Below are positions 1 through 4,598 of a stretch of DNA of 5,787 bases, in pieces. The stretch covers positions 1-5,787 of the forward strand of contig JASBZJ010000121.1 in the NCBI GenBank assembly GCA_029983495.1, given 5' to 3'. This DNA is from Porphyromonas sp. (GTDB lineage Bacteria > Bacteroidota > Bacteroidia > Bacteroidales > Porphyromonadaceae). The translations under genes were made by a program, and so were the position numbers. The notes beneath the pieces were generated by a model. The model was not told where the DNA came from and did not search any database. It was given only the letters and a program-made list of their open reading frames with translations. Positions within the stretch are counted from its first letter, which is position 1, and the number at the start of each line of letters is the position of its first letter.

Positions 1-1
1 A

Positions 2-33
2 TTTCCCATTTTAATCAACAACAAAATGGGAAA
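2..33. repeat. Perfect 11-bp inverted repeat (hairpin A)
   Basis: TTTCCCATTTT at 2-12 is the exact reverse complement of AAAATGGGAAA at 23-33, with a 10-nt loop. The stem is A/T-rich with a GGG/CCC core. It could be a terminator for a transcript reading off the left edge, but the bases that would form a U-tract on the minus strand lie outside the window, and the plus strand continues with A rather than T. The structure is certain at sequence level; the function is not. Confidence 0.55.
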
Positions 34-78
34 AGATCAACGAAACTCAAACAAACGCTCCGAAGTTTTGATCTTTTC
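30..78. repeat. Perfect 11-bp inverted repeat (hairpin B), overlapping hairpin A
   Basis: GAAAAGATCAA at 30-40 pairs exactly with TTGATCTTTTC at 68-78, with a 27-nt loop. Its left arm shares bases 30-33 with the right arm of hairpin A, so in one RNA the two stems could not both form completely. Role unknown. Confidence 0.5.
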
Positions 79-120
79 ATCAGGACGAAAATAAAAAAGA
101 ACCTGAAGAAAATAATGATT

Positions 121-234
121 TGTAGGGGGGACCGGCGTGTCCGCCCGCATGAATACCCGAACAACGATAATATTATGAACTGTGGTAAATTATGATACGA
201 CGATGGCGGGCGGACAGGTCGTTCCGCCCCTACA
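121..234. repeat. REP-doublet / REPIN-like palindromic element
   Basis: The outer arms are an imperfect inverted repeat of 30-32 bp: TGTAGGGG...GTCCGCCCGC at 121-148, mirrored at 203-234, which ends in CCGCCCCTACA. Each arm is also a hairpin by itself. In the left arm 125-132 pairs with 139-146 (7 of 8 pairs, 6-nt loop). In the right arm GGGCGGA at 208-214 pairs perfectly with TCCGCCC at 223-229 (8-nt loop). The roughly 50-bp middle is A/T-rich and includes the palindrome ATAATATTAT (167-176). Two inverted REP-type hairpins around a short spacer is the layout of a REPIN, a non-autonomous element usually moved by a RAYT (Y1) transposase encoded elsewhere. No clear target-site duplication is visible. 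The G/C-rich arms stand out from the surrounding A/T-rich DNA. Confidence 0.7.
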
Positions 235-305
235 TTTGCCACATAAAACATTCCCCACGAAACGCTCACCCCCATAAATGTCGATTATTGCTATATTCCA
301 ATTGA

Positions 306-333
306 AAGGGCGCACCATTAATAGCGCGCCCTT
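306..333 (-). terminator. Candidate intrinsic terminator of the LRR gene
   Basis: AAGGGCGC (306-313) and GCGCCCTT (326-333) form a perfect 8-bp, G/C-rich stem with a 12-nt loop, 38 bp beyond the stop codon of the LRR gene. On the minus strand the stem ends in CCCTTTCAATT, a weak T-rich tail, whereas the plus side lacks T residues. Position and orientation fit termination of the LRR transcript. The short T-tract keeps confidence moderate. Confidence 0.5.
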
Positions 334-371
334 GAGGGATATGTTTTGTATGAATTATGTGTTCAAATTCA

Positions 372-3077
372 TTATTTGCTGATAACCCGGCTTCGACCAC
401 CGATAGCAACTATGTAGTTGCCCTTGGGGTATGTACTAAGGTTAAGCGTAAGGTTAGCTCTTCCAACAATTCCTTCGTCTACCAGCATACCATTTATATC
501 GTATACCCTAAATGTAGCTTTTAAAGGAGCATTGCATAAGGTAACATTATTACCATTTACCACAACATACCAATCATTTGTTTGTATCTGTTCGGCAGCA
601 TTTTCGTCGATTGGTTCAACGTTCTTGTAGTCGTATCCTCCATCACTTGATGGAATCATATTTTGTACACGCCAGTTTTTTTCTTTTGCTAGTTTGGCAT
701 CGGGAATAAAAATATTTGTGGGCTTGAGGCTTTTATCGCTGTCGAGTTCCTTTTGGTTTCGAATAAGTAATAAGCCGTGGAATGCTTGCCCGTAGCTGTC
801 TTCTTTTGGTGCAGTATGGATGTCCTCGATAATGCGGTGAATAGTGTGTGCATCCATCTGGTTGCTGTACACGTAAATATCGAATAACTTGGGGTTATTC
901 TTTACATTGAGTTCAGTAACCTTGGTCTTGCCGATATTCAGTAGTTGTAATTCGGGGTTTTTGGTCACATCTATTTTATCGACGTTTGTATAAGCAACAT
1001 TAAGCAGTTGCAGATTAGGGAGCATAGTAACATCAATATTACTAATGAGCGTATTACCCAGTTTTACTTCTTGGAGCTTTTTATTATTCGATAAGTCGAA
1101 GCCTGAGATTTTGCTTCCCGTCAAGTCGATTTGTTCAAGTTCGCTAAGCTTAGTAAAGTCAACACGCGAAAAAGAGGTGTTAAAGCCTAATAGAAGTTTT
1201 TTTAGTTTGGTACACTGGGTTACATCGAGTTCCGAAAGTTTACACGATGAGGCATTTAAATACTGCAGAGCCGTGAGGGGGGTAACATCCAACTTCTCGA
1301 TATTACTGTTATGAGCTATGTTAAGATAGGTAAGCTTTGTGTTTTTGCTTACATCTATTTTACTCAGGCTACAGAATGTTGCGTTTAACACTTCGAGGTT
1401 TGTAAGGGTTGACAAATCAATATCATCGATAAGTGTGTATGAGATATCGAGGTATTTGAGATTTTTGTAATCCGTTAGGTTCAGCTTATTTAAATCGCCA
1501 CAGCCTGCAAATTCGATATACTCGAGACTATTTTTTTCGCTAGGTAAAACGATTGTTTTAAATGTGGGGTTATCGGCAAGTTCAACAACCTTTAGTTTGT
1601 TGTTGTTCGAGAGGTCGATGCTTTCGAGGCTGTTGCCTGACATGTATAGGGTATCGAGGTTAACCATTTGGCCGGCATCAATGCTTTTGAACACAGCATT
1701 GCTGGCATCGAAGTAGGTAATATCGCCCTTTAGCACCACTGTTGAATTGGTTAATGTATATACTTTGGCTTTATCGCCAAGTGTAATAGGCTCCTTTATT
1801 CCTTCTGCGGTAATAGTACCATTCCCTTTTATGGCAAGTTCGATTTGTTCGTTAGCTTTATGTTCGCTAACAAGGGTCATTTCCTTTGAATCGATGGTGG
1901 CTTTTTGTAGTATAACATTTTGCGACTGAAGTGGTTTTACTTTTAAGCCTGTAAGGGTTTCGGTATCGAAAACTTCGCTTTCGAAGGTGGCATAAAGGGT
2001 AACCTTGTCCTTATCTTCGCCAAAAAGAGTCTTGTTAAAGGTGTAAACCCCATCCTTTTCAGTGTAAGCAGTTTCGGGGATAGGGTCGCTTAAGTACTTA
2101 TCGCGCATGCTGTACCATTTAATGGTTGTTTTTTTTGCTTCGCCTTCAAAAGTATAAGCGGTAGCCATAGCCGATAGGTCGATAGTATTACCCTGTATTA
2201 ATTCACTAGGTATTGTGTACCCTTGGAGGTTATAATTAATAGAGTATGTTTTGTATTTAACATTTGGGTTTTTTGCGGGGAGTTGGCTTAGAGGAACGTT
2301 GTGGCTATGAAGTGAAATGTCGTTACAATTCTTCGTTTTTGTAACATTGCGTAACCCTTTTGCGTTTTTAAGTTTCCCATTCATGAAAAACATCGAAAGC
2401 TTTTGTATGTTGTTGCAACCCGTAAGATTTATACTCTCGATATTATCTTGTGCGTTAAGGTTAATAGTTTTTAGCTTTGGTGACTTCGAAAAGTCGAGTT
2501 CTTTGTTTTCGAGTAATGTTCTAGAAGGGTCGTTGCCGTAGCTAACCGTAATCGAAAAAGTGCTTAGCTCAGGTAGTTCGTCAGGTAGAATAATCTTTGG
2601 CACATTCCGCAGGTTTATTGTTCGCAGGTTTGTGCATTTCGAAAGGTTTACAGTTCCATCCTTCGAATCTTTTAGGCCACTGCCTTTCGTAAAATCACCA
2701 AAGTCGATTAAGGTGAGTTTTGGGGCGTTAATTTCGCCAAAGCCAACAATGGAACCTGCCGATTCGCGCGTCGTAACCTTTACGGCAATAATGTTTTGTC
2801 CATCAATGGTAATTGTGCCATTTTCGGCTAGAGGGGTAGCATAGGTGTGTTCGCTCTTTTTGAATGGGAATGAGCTGTTATCAGGGGTAAACGATTCAAT
2901 GTTTCCATCGCCCCAGTTGATTTTTGTTTCAGCAGTTCCACCAATAACAAAGGTAACTTTTGAGGTTCCTTTCTTGGCAATAAGTTCGAGCTTATGCTCG
3001 GGGTTGAAAGCTTCCTGTGCCACAAGGGGAGCAATTCCAAGGGCAACTAGTAACACAGCGAGTAGTAATCTTTTCAT
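372..3077 (-). CDS. Secreted leucine-rich repeat protein with T9SS C-terminal sorting domain
   Basis: 901 residues. Residues 1-20 form a clear signal peptide (MKR, a hydrophobic stretch, then PLVA before QE). Residues about 29-100 form a beta-rich module with an INWGDG motif (53-58) and a later HTY, resembling PKD-like folds. Residues about 117-272 are irregular LRRs, about 275-385 a beta-rich, Ig-like module, and 473-729 twelve regular LRRs. Residues about 836-901 match a type A T9SS sorting tail: VYDINGMLV (858-866), YPKGNYIVAI (883-892) and a terminal RVISK. The family view is export by Sec, passage through the T9SS pore, and tail cleavage with attachment to A-LPS or release. The ligand or binding partner cannot be read from the sequence; adhesion or protein binding is an inference from LRR proteins generally. 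The ATG is chosen because it starts the signal peptide; upstream is A-rich without a Shine-Dalgarno. It appears to be transcribed alone, from the promoter at 3215-3245. Confidence 0.92.
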   Translation of the reverse strand: MKRLLLAVLLVALGIAPLVAQEAFNPEHKLELIAKKGTSKVTFVIGGTAETKINWGDGNIESFTPDNSSFPFKKSEHTYATPLAENGTITIDGQNIIAVKVTTRESAGSIVGFGEINAPKLTLIDFGDFTKGSGLKDSKDGTVNLSKCTNLRTINLRNVPKIILPDELPELSTFSITVSYGNDPSRTLLENKELDFSKSPKLKTINLNAQDNIESINLTGCNNIQKLSMFFMNGKLKNAKGLRNVTKTKNCNDISLHSHNVPLSQLPAKNPNVKYKTYSINYNLQGYTIPSELIQGNTIDLSAMATAYTFEGEAKKTTIKWYSMRDKYLSDPIPETAYTEKDGVYTFNKTLFGEDKDKVTLYATFESEVFDTETLTGLKVKPLQSQNVILQKATIDSKEMTLVSEHKANEQIELAIKGNGTITAEGIKEPITLGDKAKVYTLTNSTVVLKGDITYFDASNAVFKSIDAGQMVNLDTLYMSGNSLESIDLSNNNKLKVVELADNPTFKTIVLPSEKNSLEYIEFAGCGDLNKLNLTDYKNLKYLDISYTLIDDIDLSTLTNLEVLNATFCSLSKIDVSKNTKLTYLNIAHNSNIEKLDVTPLTALQYLNASSCKLSELDVTQCTKLKKLLLGFNTSFSRVDFTKLSELEQIDLTGSKISGFDLSNNKKLQEVKLGNTLISNIDVTMLPNLQLLNVAYTNVDKIDVTKNPELQLLNIGKTKVTELNVKNNPKLFDIYVYSNQMDAHTIHRIIEDIHTAPKEDSYGQAFHGLLLIRNQKELDSDKSLKPTNIFIPDAKLAKEKNWRVQNMIPSSDGGYDYKNVEPIDENAAEQIQTNDWYVVVNGNNVTLCNAPLKATFRVYDINGMLVDEGIVGRANLTLNLSTYPKGNYIVAIGGRSRVISK
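375..572 (-). other. T9SS C-terminal sorting domain (Por secretion tail) of the LRR protein
   Basis: Residues about 836-901. The segment begins WYVVVNGNNVTL, continues with the VYDINGMLV strand and closes with LSTYPKGNYIVAI and a basic terminal strand (RSRVISK). This order, and the G-x-Y-hydrophobic motif close to a lysine at the very C-terminus, are the hallmarks of type A CTDs recognised by the Bacteroidota type IX machinery. Confidence 0.85.
891..1661 (-). repeat. Twelve tandem 21-23-residue LRRs (protein-level repeat)
   Basis: Repeat units begin at residues 473, 494, 517, 539, 560, 581, 603, 624, 646, 667, 688 and 709. Their lengths are 21, 23, 22, 21, 21, 22, 21, 22, 21, 21, 21 and 21. 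The pattern is NLxxLxhxxxxhxxhDhSxxx, where h is hydrophobic, as in NLEVLNATFCSLSKIDVSKNT minus its last residue. Each unit has two similar halves of 10-11 residues (LxxLxh and hxxhDh), the nested short-LRR layout common in bacterial surface proteins. A thirteenth, degenerate unit starts at 730 (KLFDIYV) and probably caps the solenoid. The copies differ in DNA sequence, so this is an old amplification. Confidence 0.85.
3015..3077 (-). other. Signal peptide of the LRR protein
   Basis: MKR supplies the positive n-region, LLLAVLLVALGIA the hydrophobic core, and PLVA the likely cleavage site before QEAF (cleavage after residue 20 or 21). There is no lipobox cysteine, so a type I signal peptidase substrate rather than a lipoprotein is expected. 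This agrees with the T9SS tail. Confidence 0.88.
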
Positions 3078-3099
3078 GATACTTAAAACTTGTTGTTAT

Positions 3100-3138
3100 T
3101 CATAAGTAAACGGCTCGTAGTTGAGCAGTTATTTCCAT
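3100..3138 (-). other. Possible 12-codon upstream ORF in the LRR gene leader
   Basis: On the minus strand an ATG at 3136-3138 opens a frame MEITAQLRAVYL that ends in TGA at 3100-3102, 22 bases before the LRR start. It lies inside the predicted leader. It shows no run of repeated amino-acid codons like those of classic attenuation peptides and may be chance. It is listed because it would be translated if the leader is as predicted. Confidence 0.2.
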
Positions 3139-3214
3139 TTTGTATTTTTAGCTTTTGAACCCAACCGCCACTTGTGTATAAGGGGTGGTAGTGAGGTTCG
3201 CAAACCTGTGAGGG

Positions 3215-3245
3215 CAAAGATACAATATTATACTTAGTGAACAAT
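3215..3245 (-). promoter_or_regulatory. Bacteroidota-type promoter for the LRR gene
   Basis: On the minus strand, TATCTTTG (3215-3222) is a perfect match to the -7 consensus TAnnTTTG of the Bacteroidota primary sigma factor. Nineteen bases upstream is ATTG (3242-3245), three of four matches to the -33 TTTG. The predicted start is near 3208, giving a leader of about 130 nt. The palindrome AGGTTCGCAAACCT (3194-3207; 5-bp arms, 4-nt loop) sits at that start point, where it could be an operator or a 5' stem of the mRNA. No other promoter of this form was seen in the intergenic gaps. Confidence 0.65.
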
Positions 3246-3284
3246 ACTATTTGTGGTTTCCCTCAAATAATTAACATTTCACGG

Positions 3285-3333
3285 GGCAAGCAACTCCCAT
3301 TGACGTGTTTCATAGGGTAGGGGGAGCCTTGCC
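3285..3333 (-). terminator. Interrupted hairpin downstream of lpxH (weak terminator candidate)
   Basis: GGCAAG (3285-3290) pairs with CTTGCC (3328-3333). After a small internal loop (CAA against C), CTCCC (3294-3298) pairs with GGGAG (3322-3326), leaving a 23-nt loop. It lies 35 bp beyond the lpxH stop and upstream of the LRR promoter, a sensible place for termination, but no T-tract follows directly on the minus strand. It may instead be a degenerate REP-like palindrome, since it carries the GTAGGGGGA seed (3317-3325). Confidence 0.35.
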
Positions 3334-3367
3334 TGTTGTAGCCATGAACCCTTAGAACGGAGTCTTA

Positions 3368-4156
3368 TTATGAATGTTGTTTGTTTAGGGGCATTCCCAG
3401 TGGGTTTGCATGTGTAACCATTTCCATTAACTTTAGTTGTTGCCCATCCCAAGTAGCATAACTAAAGTGGCTGAACCAATCGCCCAAAAGAGTAATACTT
3501 TTATTGTTAGGACAGTTATATGTGCCGAGCAAGTGGCGATGCCCAAAAATGAAATAATCGATGTGTGTAAAAGAGGAAATGTGGTTATTAACCCACTGAA
3601 TCAGCCATTCCTTTTCGAGGGATGGAGTTGTTGGCTTTTGTTTGGCTAGGCCTTTAACACGGCTTTTATATGAACTGTTTTGCCCCAGAGCTATGGTCCA
3701 GCGGGGGTGAATGGCACGGAATAGGAACTGGGCGAGTTTATTCCGAAATAGGCAGTATATAAAGTTTTCGGTTTTTGAGTGCGAGCGGTATTCTTCATCG
3801 CCATGCGCAAGGCGAAATATTTTTCCATTTAATGTTACTTCGAATGCATTTCGATGGAGTATTGCACCAAATTCCTTTTCGAAGTAATCTAAGCACCATA
3901 TATCGTGGTTCCCAACCAAAAAGTGTATTTGTATTCCCTTATCGCTAAGTTTTGCAAGGGTTCCCAAAAAGCGCACATACCCGCGAGGAACTGTGTTGCG
4001 GTATTCGCACCAAAAGTCGAAAATATCGCCAAGTAGATATATAGCTTCGGCATTAGGGGCAATTGCCTCGAGCCACCGAACTAATAATTTTTCAACCTCG
4101 AGAGGATTTTTGTGTCGAGGCGACCCTAAATGAACATCGCTAATAAAGTATACCAC
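3368..4156 (-). CDS. lpxH: UDP-2,3-diacylglucosamine pyrophosphatase (LpxH)
   Basis: A metallophosphoesterase of 262 residues that hydrolyses UDP-2,3-diacylglucosamine to lipid X and UMP, a cytoplasmic, membrane-surface step of lipid A synthesis. All metal-site motifs are present and correctly ordered: D7-x-H9 (SDVHLG), G43-D44 (GDIFDFW), GNHD (82-85), HGD (118-120) and GHRH (205-208). Spacing agrees with the characterised LpxH family, and the basic stretch about 136-175 fits the helical lid that binds the acyl chains. The start is GTG (4154-4156): the frame continues upstream to a stop at 4205-4207 without any ATG, GTG or TTG, and the beta strand leading to SDVH begins immediately, so no N-terminal residues seem missing. 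Upstream is A/T-rich without a Shine-Dalgarno; a small palindrome (AAGTA/TACTT, 4159-4172) lies just before the start. It follows the DUF59 gene by 43 bp and is probably cotranscribed with it. A related UDP-sugar or other calcineurin-like phosphatase is possible but less likely. Confidence 0.88.
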   Translation of the reverse strand: MVYFISDVHLGSPRHKNPLEVEKLLVRWLEAIAPNAEAIYLLGDIFDFWCEYRNTVPRGYVRFLGTLAKLSDKGIQIHFLVGNHDIWCLDYFEKEFGAILHRNAFEVTLNGKIFRLAHGDEEYRSHSKTENFIYCLFRNKLAQFLFRAIHPRWTIALGQNSSYKSRVKGLAKQKPTTPSLEKEWLIQWVNNHISSFTHIDYFIFGHRHLLGTYNCPNNKSITLLGDWFSHFSYATWDGQQLKLMEMVTHANPLGMPLNKQHS

Positions 4157-4199
4157 GCAAGTATAATTACTTTCACTATTTTGAGTGCCGTTGATAGTA

Positions 4200-4517
4200 C
4201 TACATTAGTCCTAGCTCAAGTTTTGCCTCATCGCTCATCATTTCGGCACTCCACGCAGGGTCGAATGTAAGTTCGATATCTACACGCTTAACGCCTTTTA
4301 CCGATTCGGTTTTCAGCCGAACATCTTCGAGAATAAAATCTGCTGCGGGGCATGCAGGTGCGGTAAGAGTCATAGTAATAATAACATGCCCTTTATCATT
4401 TATATCCACATTGTAAATAAGCCCTAAGTCGTAAACGTTTACGGGTATTTCGGGGTCGTAAACCGTGCGAAGCATCTTTACAATTTGCTCCTCCATTTCT
4501 AAAAATTCGTTTTCCAT
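4200..4517 (-). CDS. MIP18/DUF59 family iron-sulfur cluster assembly protein (SufT-like)
   Basis: A complete single-domain protein of 105 residues, the usual length. Motifs in order: DPEIP (21-25), YDLGLIY (29-35), TAPACPAAD (52-60) with the conserved Cys56, and FDPAW (85-89), followed by a MSDEAKLELG tail. These define the MIP18 (formerly DUF59) family, whose members include bacterial SufT and the PaaD subunit and which help mature or transfer Fe-S clusters. The length and the absence of a phenylacetate (paa) gene cluster favour the general Fe-S assembly role over PaaD. No other suf genes are in view. The first ATG (4515-4517) is used; an internal Met at residue 8 is an alternative. The gene lies 81 bp after the peptidase gene and 43 bp before lpxH. 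No promoter motif was found in the upstream gap, so it may depend on read-through from the peptidase gene or on an unrecognised promoter. Confidence 0.88.
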   Translation of the reverse strand: MENEFLEMEEQIVKMLRTVYDPEIPVNVYDLGLIYNVDINDKGHVIITMTLTAPACPAADFILEDVRLKTESVKGVKRVDIELTFDPAWSAEMMSDEAKLELGLM

Positions 4518-4534
4518 AGTTGTTAATAATTATG

Positions 4535-4584
4535 TCCCCTATCCCCCCTACTGGCTACAGTTTGTAGTTCGGGGGGAAGGGAGA
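4535..4584 (-). terminator. Strong G/C hairpin between the peptidase and DUF59 genes
   Basis: TCCCCTATCCCCCC (4535-4548) faces GGGGGGAAGGGAGA (4571-4584). There are six consecutive G-C pairs next to the loop, then an imperfect outer stem. The 22-nt loop contains a second small stem, CTACA (4555-4559) with TGTAG (4563-4567) around GTT. On the minus strand it ends 17 bases before the DUF59 start and is followed by CATAATTATTAA, not a clean T-run. It may partly terminate or process the peptidase message, or sequester the DUF59 initiation region. It also carries the GTAGGGGGGA seed (minus strand, 4542-4551). Confidence 0.45.
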
Positions 4585-4598
4585 ATATATTTGCTGGG

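Larger units (their letters stand above)
1..371. other. Intergenic region without a credible gene, rich in inverted repeats
   Basis: This left-hand stretch lies downstream of the LRR gene. It holds, from right to left, a small 6-bp hairpin right after the stop codon (TGAATT at 351-356 with AATTCA at 366-371), a G/C-rich terminator-like hairpin (306-333), a REP-doublet element (121-234) and two overlapping A/T-rich inverted repeats (2-78). The only long open frame (minus strand, 15-275) reads straight through the REP element, has no recognisable domain and is best explained as chance. No promoter of the Bacteroidota type and no RNA gene was recognised here. Confidence 0.7.

Noticed and set aside
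80..106. Short inverted repeat TCAGG/CCTGA
   Set aside because: Only 5 bp with a 17-nt A-rich loop; easily expected by chance.
15..275. 86-codon open frame on the minus strand
   Set aside because: It runs through the REP-doublet (its RPVRPPS segment is a translation of the repeat arm), has no domain, no promoter and an odd low-complexity Phe-rich end. It is chance coding.
891..1661. CRISPR-like periodicity (about 63 bp) in the LRR region
   Set aside because: The period is a multiple of three and reflects 21-residue protein repeats; the DNA units are not near-identical and there are no unique spacers.
2828..3046. 72-codon minus-strand frame inside the LRR gene's 5' end
   Set aside because: It is an alternative frame fully within a gene with a signal peptide and recognisable domains; it shows no independent support.
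2560..3105. Plus-strand frames opposite the LRR gene (2560-2844 and 2845-3105)
   Set aside because: They are antisense shadows of the LRR coding sequence, rich in Ser, Phe and Val as expected from complementing its codons, and lack domains or a plus-strand promoter.
3368..4517. Idea that DUF59 and lpxH form a dedicated new Fe-S/lipid A pathway
   Set aside because: Both are standard housekeeping families with intact motifs; close spacing alone does not show a shared function, and LpxH needs no Fe-S cluster.
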